Shown: positions 28,065-36,630 of the stretch, one piece after another
Numbering within the stretch: the stretch's first letter is position 1
Layout: every line of letters starts with the position of its first letter
Source: Haladaptatus sp. DYF46
GTDB taxonomy: Archaea; Halobacteriota; Halobacteria; Halobacteriales; Haladaptataceae
DNA length: 64,000 bases
Direction: 5' to 3'
NCBI RefSeq assembly: GCF_021083305.1
Contig: NZ_JAJFAY010000009.1
Location: forward strand, 62,001-126,000
Program-made: the position numbers and the translations under genes
Notes under the pieces: generated by a model
Databases searched by the model: none
Told to the model about the DNA's origin: nothing
The model's input: the letters and a program-made list of their open reading frames with translations, nothing else

Positions 28065-28343
28065 ATGCAACAACGTGTACAAGCTCCAGAAGACACAGAC
28101 GATCCACAAACAAAACCGCCGACCGACGTTCTTGCTGAACTTCCACCAAGTGCAAAACTGGTTGCGAAAGTACTCGAATATAATGACGACGCGCTCACGC
28201 AGGCTGAACTCACCGACAAAACCTTGCTCCCACCGCGCACGGTTCGCTACGCGCTCACTCGACTCGAAGAACACGATCTCGTCAGCTCACGCTTCTCATT
28301 TGCTGATGCACGAAAACGCTGCTATTCTCTTGCCTTCGACTAA
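28065..28343 (+). CDS. small winged-helix DNA-binding protein
   Basis: 92 residues. After a Pro/Asp-rich start, AKLVAKVLEYNDDALTQAEL, LPPRTVRYALTRLEEHDLV and RKRCYSLAFD form a MarR/ArsR-like winged helix with wing. The size and the LPPRTVRYAL recognition helix are typical of single-domain haloarchaeal regulators. The target is unknown; the nearest genes are a degenerate tRNA and HTH fragments. Confidence 0.75.
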   Translation: MQQRVQAPEDTDDPQTKPPTDVLAELPPSAKLVAKVLEYNDDALTQAELTDKTLLPPRTVRYALTRLEEHDLVSSRFSFADARKRCYSLAFD

Positions 28344-28425
28344 TCACGCACAACAAACGTGAAAACCCGACAACCACTCTCTAAGGTACCTATTGTACCT
28401 ATTCTTCCGGAATCCACCTGCAGAC

Positions 28426-28605
28426 TCAATTTCTCCGTTCTAACGCACCGCATTCATGCAACTCTTCGAGCCGCTGATGCACAGGTTGCCGTTCCATTGC
28501 AACCGCATCTGCCACCCATCGAGCGGTCACTGCCAGAAACTCGGACTCACGAATCACTCGAAGGATATCGTTATCAGTGATCGGAATTACTGGTCTTTTT
28601 TCGAC
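28426..28605 (-). CDS. winged-helix fragment without a clear start
   Basis: The minus frame ending at a TGA (28426-28428) reads ITDNDILRVIRESEFLAVTA, RWVADAVAMERQPVHQRLEE and LHECGALERRN, a normal haloarchaeal winged helix that scores well by eye. It stays open upstream to about 28640, but no ATG or GTG lies in a sensible place, so either a rare start is used or the 5' end is broken. It is divergent from the histone-fold gene at 28653. Confidence 0.45.
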   Translation of the reverse strand, partial: VEKRPVIPITDNDILRVIRESEFLAVTARWVADAVAMERQPVHQRLEELHECGALERRN

Positions 28606-28652
28606 TATTCTGCCACTGCCCTTTTGTAGTATTATACCGTCTGAACGTTTGT

Positions 28653-28820
28653 ATGGCCAGTTTGATTGTCAAAGCAGCAGTGAAAGAACAGCTCGAAGGA
28701 CAGAATGTGGCGAGTGACTTTTACGATGCACTCGATGAGGAAGTTGAGACGATTCTTGAGGACGCTGCTCGACGAGCCGAAGAGAACGACCGCAAAACCG
28801 TCCAAGCGCGCGATTTGTAG
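28653..28820 (+). CDS. DUF1931 histone-fold protein
   Basis: 55 residues from the ATG at 28653. MASLIVKAAVKEQLEGQNVA, DFYDALDEEVETILEDAARR and NDRKTVQARDL match the helix-loop-helix of the DUF1931/CBF-type histone fold in haloarchaea, including the final TVQxRDL. Members may bind DNA or act as chromatin modulators; the role is not settled. A possible TATA-like element (TAGTATTATA) is about 20 bp upstream. Confidence 0.85.
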   Translation: MASLIVKAAVKEQLEGQNVASDFYDALDEEVETILEDAARRAEENDRKTVQARDL

Positions 28821-28893
28821 CTGCGCATCGTCTTACTATAGCAGTAATCTGTTTTTTGTCACCGCTCGGAATGCACTTCTTAGCAGTTGACTG

Positions 28894-29133
28894 CTATTCT
28901 GTTCGAATTCAGATTACACGACGCGCCTTGGGCTTCTTCTTTCGAATTTCGTCGCTCTTATGGAGTCAAGTGAGAACGTTACATGCCGACCGTCGCGACC
29001 ATCCAAGTTCGTCCGCGATCTCGCTCGTCATGTAGGGTTCGAGCGGTTTCATGATCTCCAAGACGGCCTCTTCGGTGTGTTCTTGGACATATTCTCCGCT
29101 CTCATTGCGTGGCCTCTCATCGTTCTCTGTCAT
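28894..29133 (-). pseudogene. winged-helix gene split by TGA codons
   Basis: From the ATG at 29133: TENDERPRNESGEYVQEHTE, AVLEIMKPLEPYMTSEIADE and LGWSRRSACNVLT, then TGA. The same frame goes on as LHKSDEIRKKKPKARRVI, a second TGA, then IRTE and TAG. In related proteins I expect the family to run through both places; the second resembles an RVxWIR end, so a Trp codon TGG turned into TGA is plausible. It therefore looks like a recently broken regulator. Confidence 0.65.
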
Positions 29134-29252
29134 ATCTACCTCTTCATTTCCCGTGACGTGGACAGATTCTTTCACGGAATTTGTGGTTTTATAACCAGTT
29201 CCTTATAGAGAATAGGAGAGAAGAACATTCCTCTCGGGGAAATCAGATTTCA

Positions 29253-29274
29253 CCGCGCTGCTGAGACAGCGCGG
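29253..29274. other. perfect 8-bp hairpin
   Basis: CCGCGCTG and CAGCGCGG flank the six bases CTGAGA. A second small repeat (GGCTT and AAGCC) follows by about 10 bp, just before the SWIM fragment start at 29308. Paired hairpins of this kind can mark the end of an IS200/IS605-type element, but no transposase is seen. Confidence 0.4.
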
Positions 29275-29307
29275 AAGTGGGCTTCTCACAAGCCAAGGGA
29301 GAAACCC

Positions 29308-29391
29308 GTGAGTACGAAATCGCCTACGCAACTTGAAGCTGACGAGACGACACAGAACCGTGCACAGGCCGGAGCAATTTTCATTCGATGT
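29308..29391 (+). pseudogene. N-terminal fragment of a SWIM zinc-finger gene
   Basis: The GTG at 29308 opens STKSPTQLEADETTQNRAQA, the best-preserved N-terminus of this family here. After GAIFI the frame runs into unrelated sequence, so the SWIM motif is lost. It shows that intact members may start with GTG. Confidence 0.75.
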
Positions 29392-29628
29392 CGATTCTCA
29401 AACGACGACCTCGTCAACTATATAGGGACAACTTGCCCCCAGATTGACTGCTGGGTCGTGAGAATTGGAGATATCAAAAACTCCTGCAACGATTTCCATA
29501 CGACGTAAGATCACCACCACTATGCATCTCTATTGAAAACGCGTCAAAAAATCGATGATCGAAACACAACAAGAAAAGGAGACGAAAGTGATGACCAACT
29601 AGATTCCAACGTAGTCAGTCCGTTTCAA

Positions 29629-30090
29629 CTACCCTTGAAGCGAAGTACTGAGCAGGTTGAGTTCGCTGCTGAAGATGGACGCATCACCGCTGAACCGCCG
29701 CGTGTCCCCTTGGCTTAGGGACTGGCCACCTTGTTTGAACATGAACGTGGTGATCGAACCCTGCCCACCACCGCCATCGCCACCGAGCAGGTAGCGGATG
29801 ATGTAGCCGTTGTAGTTGTCCGGCTGGCTGATCTCCGGCACGTTGCCGCCACCAGGCCGTTCGAGGAGGCGAACCGTTGTCGCTGCTTCCAACGAGTTCA
29901 CGACCCGGAACTGCACGTTCGGGTGGTAGTCGTAGGTGTAGACCAGTACGTTGGTGGACTGTGCTGCCGCGGTGCCAGCACTCCCCAATCCCAATGCGAG
30001 CGCACCCGTCGCGAGCGCGCCTTTCTTCATGAACGATCGTCGATCATTCGACTCGATGTTGGTTCCGTCTTTTATTGTCTCTTCTGACAT
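29629..30090 (-). CDS. Tat-exported small protein
   Basis: 153 residues. NDRRSFMKKGALATGALALG is a Tat signal ending in AAAQ. The rest, residues about 46-153, is a beta-rich domain (VLVYTYDYHPNVQFRVVNSL, TTVRLLERPGG, YIIRYLLGGDGGGGQGSITT) without Cys. Similar short Tat proteins occur in haloarchaea, some called calcium-binding, but I see no calcium motif. It is probably free outside the cell. No operon partner. Confidence 0.7.
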   Translation of the reverse strand: MSEETIKDGTNIESNDRRSFMKKGALATGALALGLGSAGTAAAQSTNVLVYTYDYHPNVQFRVVNSLEAATTVRLLERPGGGNVPEISQPDNYNGYIIRYLLGGDGGGGQGSITTFMFKQGGQSLSQGDTRRFSGDASIFSSELNLLSTSLQG

Positions 30091-30296
30091 TCTTTAATTC
30101 TCCGGTCATAACTATGCTCATCTCCAGTATAAAGCACCCATAATGTTCAGAATTTCAACATACTCCTACTGTAAGCCCCCTGTTGGTAGTGGTGATTTCT
30201 GGTGTGGTATCGAGGATTACTAGCCTCCATTTCTCTCCCAAACAGCGGGAATCATCAAGGGTGAGTAAAGGACGCTGTAGACGAGCCCGGTATTCA

Positions 30297-30524
30297 TGGG
30301 AAGTGATATTTACCCATGAAAGGATCGCCGAGATCGCGAGCGAGCCCGAGACAATTCTTCTTCCGATGCTCGCGGAGGCAGGGTTCATTGACTGGGATCG
30401 AGAGTCGGGGGAGATCCGCCGTGGGCCGAATTTTGAGGGGTTACGCCCGTTACTTGAGTTGATCGTGGTCCATCAGGACGAACTGCCCGATGGGCGGTTA
30501 TTACGAACGAATTGGGTAGATTAG
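30297..30524 (+). pseudogene. C-terminal fragment of a DUF7344-like gene
   Basis: The frame shows FTHERIAEIASEPETILLPM, LAEAGFIDWDRESGEIRRG and PNFEGLRPLLELIVVHQDEL, which fit the second half of a DUF7344-like winged helix. The upstream part of the open frame (back to 30183) is Arg/Ser-rich and unrelated, so the helix-turn-helix half is missing. It runs straight into a SWIM fragment. Confidence 0.6.
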
Positions 30525-30548
30525 TGCTTTCCGACGCAAGCAGCACAG

Positions 30549-30760
30549 CGCACCACCGCAACGCATTCTGCAAACACATGGCCGCCGTCGAAACCGCAAC
30601 CAAGGACGGAACACTTGACGCATTCCCATCGGACGACGAGCGTATCAGTGGCCCGCACACTGGCTACGACAAGTACGGCACCGTCGATCACACCTACTGG
30701 AAATGTGAAAACTGTGACGTGGAAGCCACCCGGAAGGACGCACTCACCGACTGTTGCTAA
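30549..30760 (+). pseudogene. 5'-truncated SWIM zinc-finger gene
   Basis: Homology to the 24215 copy begins inside the SWIM motif (HHRNAFCKHMAAVETATKDG, a two-residue deletion in the loop) and continues to the CxxC tail (KCENCDVEATRKDALTDCC). The first Cys pair of SWIM is missing. An upstream ATG at 30512 gives an 82-codon frame, which may be made but cannot bind zinc normally. Confidence 0.75.
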
Positions 30761-31012
30761 CCCGTCTCCCTTTTTTCATTTCTGTCACGCCAAACAACGC
30801 TGTCCGATGTTGCCTAGCGAATGCCCAGCGAAAGCGCGGATACGACCGAACGCGACGACACGCCGATGACTGAGCGCGCCCTGCTTGACTGAGCACAAGC
30901 GCACGCGGTCGCTATCGCCTTGCATCGGATTGAGAGTGCGCAACGAGTTAGTATATCATACTAATCTTCGTGCTTTAATTCTCCAGTTATCTTGAGGCAT
31001 TTTGGTTCGCTC
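30761..31012. other. intergenic, contains TTAGTA palindrome
   Basis: No gene. The palindrome TTAGTA-N5-TACTAA lies at 30948-30964. The same 17-bp pattern recurs at 37358 and 55037 (see findings). Confidence 0.6.
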
Positions 31013-31471
31013 TTAGTCATCGAGTGCATCGATGGACTCGAGATAGTCACGAATTTCGACTACGAACATTCGATAGCGCTCAAGATCCTGTAAGGCATTA
31101 TAAACCGTGTCATGGTCGATAATTCGGCCATATGTATGTGAGAGTACGTTCCGGAATCGTGCCCCCTGTGCCATTTGCTCAGCTGTGGCGGGAGTCAGCA
31201 CGCCGATTTCACCAAGCGCCCGCATCGATTCCGGATTACTTCGTGGTGGTTGCCCACGCTCATACTTTACGAGTTCTTCTCCAATATCGATCGATGCCTC
31301 GGTCATCTTCACAAATCTCTGCTCGACAATATCACGGGAATCGGAATTAGCCTTGTATGCTTGCCGACTCAATTGTTGCTTCCGCGCAAGAACTCCCAGA
31401 CTCTCCTCGATAGTTTCAACTGCAGTCAGAATTCGATTGAGACGATCCGCTGGGAAGCCTTCTGTCGTCAT
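31013..31471 (-). CDS. hepT: HEPN-family toxin, HepT-like
   Basis: 152 residues, all helical. RFRNVLSHTYGRIIDHDTVY contains the R-x4-6-H active site of HEPN ribonucleases (RNVLSH). It starts inside the last codons of the nucleotidyltransferase gene (4-bp overlap ATGA). In the known MntA/HepT pairs HepT cleaves RNA and MntA silences it by adding AMP residues to a tyrosine next to the active site, here HTYG. The Tyr is present, so that control is plausible. Confidence 0.85.
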   Translation of the reverse strand: MTTEGFPADRLNRILTAVETIEESLGVLARKQQLSRQAYKANSDSRDIVEQRFVKMTEASIDIGEELVKYERGQPPRSNPESMRALGEIGVLTPATAEQMAQGARFRNVLSHTYGRIIDHDTVYNALQDLERYRMFVVEIRDYLESIDALDD

Positions 31472-31950
31472 CTCTCTTCCCGTGATCCATCGGTTGCTGG
31501 TACAGCCGACCCGCCAAGGTGTTGGTCGATCTTCCCAAGTGCGTCATCGAACCGATCACGCGGCGATCGATTGTCAAAGCCTCCATTCGTCACCTCGTGA
31601 CGAAGCTCTTCGGCGTGCTGTTGGTCGCCGACGAGTAGGACACCCTCTTTAAAAATATTCTCCGCAATAGCCGGTGAGAGAGTGTGAACATCCACCAGAT
31701 CTACATCATCGGTCCCAAGCGTGGCACTCAGGTCGGCACTCAGGCCGAAAAACGCCTCATTGTACGCAGGATCGGCCCGCTGTGTGATATTGAGTTCAAC
31801 TGCAATGTCGATATCACTCTCTGAATGCAGCGTTCCTGTTGCGTGTGAACCGAAGAGGATTGCGAGTTGCACCGAATGCTCTCGGAGAACCGATTTCAAT
31901 CGGTTGATTGGAAGAGAGTTATCGATGGAAGCTGTCTCGACGGTTCTCAT
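31468..31950 (-). CDS. mntA: MNT-type nucleotidyltransferase antitoxin
   Basis: 160 residues from the ATG at 31950 (MRTVETASIDNSLPINRLKS). LAILFGSHATGTLHSESDID keeps the GSxxxG and the Asp pair of minimal nucleotidyltransferases, and DDVDLVDVHTL supplies the third Asp. The frame extends upstream to 32418, but that part is antisense to a SWIM gene. It is cotranscribed with HepT and would AMPylate it. The promoter lies directly beside a SWIM fragment. Confidence 0.85.
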   Translation of the reverse strand: MRTVETASIDNSLPINRLKSVLREHSVQLAILFGSHATGTLHSESDIDIAVELNITQRADPAYNEAFFGLSADLSATLGTDDVDLVDVHTLSPAIAENIFKEGVLLVGDQQHAEELRHEVTNGGFDNRSPRDRFDDALGKIDQHLGGSAVPATDGSREER

Positions 31951-31995
31951 TGTGGAATAGATACGCGCTAGGGACATATAAAAACCAAGCGTGAA

Positions 31996-32063
31996 CCCAT
32001 GGCAGCCGTTGTAGGCACCGCTACTGACGGAATACTCGATGCGTTCCCATCTGAGAACGAAGC
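31996..32063 (+). pseudogene. SWIM gene micro-fragment
   Basis: The frame reads MAAVVGTATDGILDAFPSEN, which matches KHMAAVENATDDGTLDAFPS of the other copies. It covers only about 22 codons and is followed within 25 bp by the start of the intact copy at 32084, so two copies once lay in tandem here and recombined. Confidence 0.7.
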
Positions 32064-32083
32064 TTATGTGGACAGATCCATGA

Positions 32084-32506
32084 GTGCGGAAAACAACTGC
32101 ATCCCTTGAAGCTGCCGAGACGGCACAGAAACGCGCACAGACCGAACAATTCAGTTTCCAGATCGAGGCTCCCGGAATGGTCGAAGTGACCAACGAGAGC
32201 CACGACAATCCCACTGAACACCGATACTTCGTGACGCTGGACGACGTGACGGGCGACGCAATGGCCTGTACGTGCCCACACCACGTCCACCGGAGCGCAT
32301 TCTGTAAGCACATGACGGGCGTTGAAGATGCCGCTGCTGACGGCGATCTTGACGTCTTCCCCTCGGAGGACAACGACGAGAGCGACGACGTTGAGGCTCC
32401 TAGCGACGACGAGAACAAGCCGCCGGAGGATTACGATTGTGACGGCCTTGGTGGCTTCCCGTGCTGGCCGTGCGTGAGAACGGGACGAAAAGAACTACCG
32501 AACTAA
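32084..32506 (+). CDS. SWIM zinc-finger protein, most complete copy
   Basis: 140 residues from a GTG at 32084 (RKTTASLEAAETAQKRAQTE follows the start). The central SWIM motif CTCPHHVHRSAFCKH is complete. An acidic linker (residues about 95-115) leads to CDGLGGFPCWPCVRTGRKEL, a second Cys pair. SWIM domains bind DNA or protein. The GTG is supported by the similar N-terminus at 29308. Two C-terminal types exist in the window: this GGFPCWPC type, and the TGYDKYGTVDHTYW type at 24215 and 30549. Confidence 0.8.
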   Translation: MRKTTASLEAAETAQKRAQTEQFSFQIEAPGMVEVTNESHDNPTEHRYFVTLDDVTGDAMACTCPHHVHRSAFCKHMTGVEDAAADGDLDVFPSEDNDESDDVEAPSDDENKPPEDYDCDGLGGFPCWPCVRTGRKELPN

Positions 32507-32706
32507 CCACCGCTTCAACCCTTTTTATCCATGGCACGCCAATTGGCGTTCTCGGATACAGATAACTAGCGAACATTCGTAGAGTGTGATAATACGGCAA
32601 CCAACAGTTCTACTGTTCATATTGTAATACTCAGCTCGAACACGAGTTAACAAAGAGTGCGATTTATGTTGGTGTCGGTATAGTTATGTCCTGAGCAGGG
32701 GGTTTC

Positions 32707-32907
32707 ATGGCGGGAGAACATCACACGGCACAGACGCAGATTGAACCATGTGAGAACTGCAAGCGTGAGACCACACATACAGTTTCGATCGAGATCCGAA
32801 CTGAAAGTATGAAACAAGAGAATACCGAGTTCTCGCGTGAACCATATCGAGTTGCAACGTGCCAGAAGTGCGGTGAGACAACAAGCCAACGAATGAACAA
32901 CGTGTAA
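32707..32907 (+). CDS. small zinc-ribbon protein (DUF7835-like)
   Basis: 66 residues. PCENCKRETTHTVSIEI and TCQKCGETTSQRMNNV hold two CxxC pairs that should bind one zinc. FSREPYRVATCQKCG is nearly identical to the gene at 38725 (FSREPYRVTECQQCG), so this is a paralogous pair within 6 kb. Function is unknown; such single-ribbon proteins are common in haloarchaea. Confidence 0.8.
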   Translation: MAGEHHTAQTQIEPCENCKRETTHTVSIEIRTESMKQENTEFSREPYRVATCQKCGETTSQRMNNV

Positions 32908-33329
32908 TACTAGTAGCCTTTCACTAGCTATTCTCCGATCGCATTTCACGAAACAAGTTTCCGTCCCTGTGAACTCGCCCACGAGATCACACTCTTGCTG
33001 ACCTGGAAGGCCTACCGATACCATGATTGAAACAATTCAGCGAAACCGTCCGGCACGTGATTCATTCACGCGTAGCAGTACCATGAGTTCGATGACACGA
33101 ATCACAGAGCAACGTTTACCGCTGGGTGGATAGCTTCTACTCCACGTGCTGCGAGCGATTTACCGCATCAGAGGATGACTTGTTCATGAGGAAGTGGATA
33201 CTGTTCGTCAGCACTTTTCTGTCGTCGGCAGTACTATCATCTCTTGACCCAGTTCATTTCAGTCATTACACCCCACAGATAGTGTTATTCAACCAATACT
33301 TATCCTCTTGTCCGCTGTTGAGAGCGGGT
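32908..33329. other. no gene recognised
   Basis: Short frames only. A plus frame from 33126 (MDSFYSTCCERFTASEDDLF) is in line with the gene at 33330 but its composition changes abruptly, so I read it as noncoding. No repeat was found. Confidence 0.4.
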
Positions 33330-33524
33330 ATGGTACCATCACCAGGATTTGACATCATTGGGATCGCTGGACCCCAGTGGACTGAATCCGAGCTTCAATC
33401 GCTCTCCAAGGAGTTAAAATCCCACGTCGGCGGCGATTTCACCTCCGCTGTTATCGGGGCCGAGACACTGATGCGAGTGTTCGGTGCGGATGACCCGTAT
33501 CAACTACTCTCATTACCGAAATAG
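33330..33524 (+). CDS. small unknown protein
   Basis: 64 residues from the ATG at 33330 (MVPSPGFDIIGIAGPQWTES). It has a helical middle (ELQSLSKELKSHVGGD) and a C-terminus with VIGAETLMRVFGADDPYQLL. It could be a complete small protein or the end of a larger one. The acidic composition fits a coding frame. No neighbour hints at a role. Confidence 0.45.
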   Translation: MVPSPGFDIIGIAGPQWTESELQSLSKELKSHVGGDFTSAVIGAETLMRVFGADDPYQLLSLPK

Positions 33525-33759
33525 AGCTGTGACCCACGGAACAGCCGGTCTTTCTCGCATGCTCCAACCTCGGTTTAAATGTCCTTGTCCTGTCACAGTT
33601 CCAAATTGTCCACTTTCTCTCTGACAGCAATCGAATGACACACAACTAGGTTCATTCTCTGTTACTCATCTCCCGTCGTGATTTAGGCAGCCAAGAACAA
33701 ATTGGCTGTACTCTCTTTTTCTGATGACCCACGTGATAGCGTGGAGGAGACCTAATACA

Positions 33760-34500
33760 ATGACACAACACGACATCGTCACCAGTACTGTCCTACAAAT
33801 CAGCGGCATTCCCGGATGGCTGCAAGACCCAATTTCGGGGTTCATCGCACTGCTCCCACGGCTCATTGGTGCACTTGTTATCCTGCTCATTGGCTGGGTG
33901 ATCGGACGCGCCGTGGCGGCAGTTGTCCGACGAATTGCCGATCGAATTGAACTCGATCGAATGGTGCTCGATACACCACTCGGACGAATGTTGGGCGGCA
34001 CCGAAAGTGCAGTGTCGGGTGCATTCGGCAAACTCGCTGCATGGTTCATCTATGCACTCGCGATTTTGGCAGCAGCAAACGTCCTCGCAATTTCGACACT
34101 TTCACAGTGGGTTGCGACAGCTGTCTCGTACCTCCCAGCACTAATCGCTGGTTTGTTGGTCATCATTCTCGGATTCGTGGTGGCTGATTTCATCGGCGAT
34201 GCCATCATGCGAACGCGAGCAGCAACACATACTGCCTACACCAATTGGTTCGCGACGGGAACTCGACTATTCTTGTACTTCACCGCCATTGTCATTGGTC
34301 TCGACACGATGGGAATCGACGTCGGTATTCTCTATGTCTTTGGTCGTGCCCTTGCATGGGGATTCGCAGCCGCCATCGCTATCGGCGTGGGCGTCGCGTT
34401 TGGATGGGGTGGACGTGACTACGTTGCCGAGCATATCGGTGAATGGATGAGCAGTGCCCAGCAGGGAACTCCAAGCCCACAGCCAAGTGACGACGATTAA
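33760..34500 (+). CDS. conserved TM-helix (MscS-related) membrane protein
   Basis: 246 residues from the ATG at 33760; a GGAGGA tract 11 bp upstream could serve as ribosome site. Two repeats of the conserved TM-helix domain are visible: RLIGALVILLIGWVIGRAVA and YLPALIAGLLVIILGFVVAD. Further segments follow and the C-terminus is an acidic tail. Proteins of this kind, related to the MscS N-terminal helices, lack the MscS beta domain and are often annotated as mechanosensitive-channel-like. Function is not established. Confidence 0.85.
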   Translation: MTQHDIVTSTVLQISGIPGWLQDPISGFIALLPRLIGALVILLIGWVIGRAVAAVVRRIADRIELDRMVLDTPLGRMLGGTESAVSGAFGKLAAWFIYALAILAAANVLAISTLSQWVATAVSYLPALIAGLLVIILGFVVADFIGDAIMRTRAATHTAYTNWFATGTRLFLYFTAIVIGLDTMGIDVGILYVFGRALAWGFAAAIAIGVGVAFGWGGRDYVAEHIGEWMSSAQQGTPSPQPSDDD

Positions 34501-34604
34501 AACCCCTTCTGGAGGTTTTCATTTGTAGGTTTACTATGAAACCCTATTACTAGCAGGCGGAGTTGTCGAGAACGATAAATCCGCCCTCAATTCAGCGATC
34601 GTCG

Positions 34605-34856
34605 CTATAGAACGTCCTCAATTGTGGCGGCTTGCGTCAGACCATCGAATTTGGAGATGACCGCTCCATCATCGTCGAGAACGATTGTCGACGGAACGGA
34701 CCGAGCACCGTACTCGTTGGCTTTGGCTGTCGCCTCCGTCGCATCGATTTTCTCGAACTGTACACTCGGTCGGTCCGCTGCCAGCGATTGAAGGATTTCT
34801 GCTTGCTGCGGGCACTGACCACAGGAGGGTGTCGAAAACTGGAGTATCTCTGTCAT
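34605..34856 (-). CDS. thioredoxin-like protein with CGQC site
   Basis: 83 residues from the ATG at 34856 (MTEILQFSTPSCGQCPQQAE). The active site SCGQCP is followed by VQFEKIDATEATAKANEYGA, and the cis-Pro motif RSVPSTIVLDDDG is intact. It would act in the cytoplasm as a disulfide reductase. The frame continues upstream to 34961, but that part lacks thioredoxin features. Confidence 0.85.
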   Translation of the reverse strand: MTEILQFSTPSCGQCPQQAEILQSLAADRPSVQFEKIDATEATAKANEYGARSVPSTIVLDDDGAVISKFDGLTQAATIEDVL

Positions 34857-35030
34857 TGTTGTCCGTCTTCGGTCTAGCCAATCGATCCACCTTAATTGTT
34901 CTCTTGCTTGCTGGCTACCATGAAAATCACATATATTGTATAATATATCCGTCATACACACTTTTTACTGGAGGAATTGTATGGATGACGTGCAATGGAC
35001 GTGCGGTATTTTCGTCCGACCGAGTCAGTC

Positions 35031-35189
35031 ATGAGTTATCATCCGAATTTAGGTCCCGCTGTTCGAACGGCAGAACGGTACATTGACGGAGGAATGGATA
35101 CGGCAGACGCGATCTCAGAAGCCGCGTTCGAACACGGAATCTCCCGGAATCTCGTCTATCGGGAATATATCGAATACATCGAATCATAG
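35031..35189 (+). CDS. small unknown protein
   Basis: 52 residues from the ATG at 35031 (MSYHPNLGPAVRTAERYIDG), or 64 from 34995. Helical with DTADAISEAAFEHGISRNLV and YREYIEYIES at the end. The helix-turn-helix-like middle may bind DNA, but this is weak. Divergent from the thioredoxin gene. Confidence 0.45.
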   Translation: MSYHPNLGPAVRTAERYIDGGMDTADAISEAAFEHGISRNLVYREYIEYIES

Positions 35190-35400
35190 GGTTCAGAGGG
35201 TTCTACGGGGCTACCCCGTTATCCTTGGAGTGCATCATAACCAGAGAGTCGATGTACAGCCACTCTCGTCCATAAGCGCTAGCGACCAGTTTAAAATCTG
35301 GATGGTTAGAGCCAAGTCGGATCGATTTTTCAACTCCCAATGTTCTGGGGGTCGTCAATAACACAAAAAACGGATGGGGTGAGTCTCACTGCAGATGGCG

Positions 35401-36630
35401 CTATTGCATGGCGTATCGGATACCCGCTAAAACGAGCACAACTCCAGCGAAGGCTGCAGCAGTGACGAAGACTGTTCGAACCCCGAACGGATCGGCAATA
35501 ACTCCGAAGAGGATCGGCGAGAGGAATTGTCCAACGTACCCGGCTATCGCCACGTAGGAACTGAACTGACCTTGTCTATTGGCAGGAATCAACTCCTCGA
35601 CCCAGAGCAGGACGGTCGGAAAAACCAATCCCTGTCCCACGCCGAACAGCACAACCGGAAGAATTGCGAGAAGGGGTGATGTGGCAGCTGCGGCGAGACT
35701 GAAGCCGACAAGCCACAGTACAAGAGCTACACCAGTGAGCTGACGATAGTTGAATCGTCGCTTGATCCGGTCGTAGAAGTACGCGCTCACACCGCCGGCG
35801 ATACCCAGCGCCGAGAGGTAGAGGCTGATGACGAACGACGACGACACTCCAAACCCAGCGAGTAACTGCGGATAGTAAACAACAATCGAGTAGAGCAGTG
35901 CATTCGTTGCAAAGTACAGCCCGTAGACGAGCGGTAAGAGCGGTGTTCGCTGGAATTCACGGATGACACCACTGATACCGCCGTTGTCGGGATCGTTCCC
36001 ACCGCGAGTTGAATCCAACGTTGGCTCCGGGACGGTGAGATATGCGAGGACACCGAGTGGGAGGGCGAGCAGGTAGACGCCAAAGGGAAGATGCCACGAG
36101 ATGGTACCAAGCACACCGCCGACAAGTGGCCAGACCGCGGCCCCGAGACTGTTTGCGCTTCCGCGCAGTCCCATCGCCTTATCCTGCCGTCTGCCAGCGA
36201 AGAGGTTGTAGATGAGCACCGTAATCGAAGTGTAGACGAATGCCACTGCGACACCGAGTACTGCTCGGGAGGCAAGAAGGACAACGAACGAATCAATAAA
36301 TAACCCCGCTCCACCCGCGATAGCGTACAGGAGCAAGCCGAGAACGTACGGCTGGCGGGGACCATACCGATCGATGAGCGACCCCGCGATCGGACTCGTG
36401 AGAACGATGAATAGGCCGTGTGTCGTGATAATTAGTCCAGCGAGCGACCCCGAGACGCCGAGGCCGTTCTGGATGCCGTTGACGACCGGGCCGAGGATCG
36501 CACCTGCCATCACGGTCAACGTTCCCGATGCGATGATGACCCAGAGGGCAGTTTCCGGTGAGCGCGATAGCAACGACTCTTCCCCTCCGTGTCGATGTTT
36601 GGTCGGCGATTCGTCGGGCGGTTCGGTCAT
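35401..36630 (-). CDS. MFS transporter
   Basis: 409 residues with twelve membrane segments. SLIDRYGPRQPYVLGLLLYA is the loop 2-3 signature of major facilitator proteins (DRxGRRP), and FYDRIKRRFNYRQLTGVALV is its second-half counterpart. Such proteins are exporters or nutrient carriers. It overlaps the MarR gene by 4 bp, so the likely role is drug or toxic-compound efflux controlled by that repressor. Confidence 0.88.
   Translation of the reverse strand: MTEPPDESPTKHRHGGEESLLSRSPETALWVIIASGTLTVMAGAILGPVVNGIQNGLGVSGSLAGLIITTHGLFIVLTSPIAGSLIDRYGPRQPYVLGLLLYAIAGGAGLFIDSFVVLLASRAVLGVAVAFVYTSITVLIYNLFAGRRQDKAMGLRGSANSLGAAVWPLVGGVLGTISWHLPFGVYLLALPLGVLAYLTVPEPTLDSTRGGNDPDNGGISGVIREFQRTPLLPLVYGLYFATNALLYSIVVYYPQLLAGFGVSSSFVISLYLSALGIAGGVSAYFYDRIKRRFNYRQLTGVALVLWLVGFSLAAAATSPLLAILPVVLFGVGQGLVFPTVLLWVEELIPANRQGQFSSYVAIAGYVGQFLSPILFGVIADPFGVRTVFVTAAAFAGVVLVLAGIRYAMQ

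Noticed and set aside
31951-32418. Longer start of the nucleotidyltransferase gene
   Set aside because: That part is the antisense of a SWIM gene and fragment; the core domain begins shortly after the ATG at 31950.
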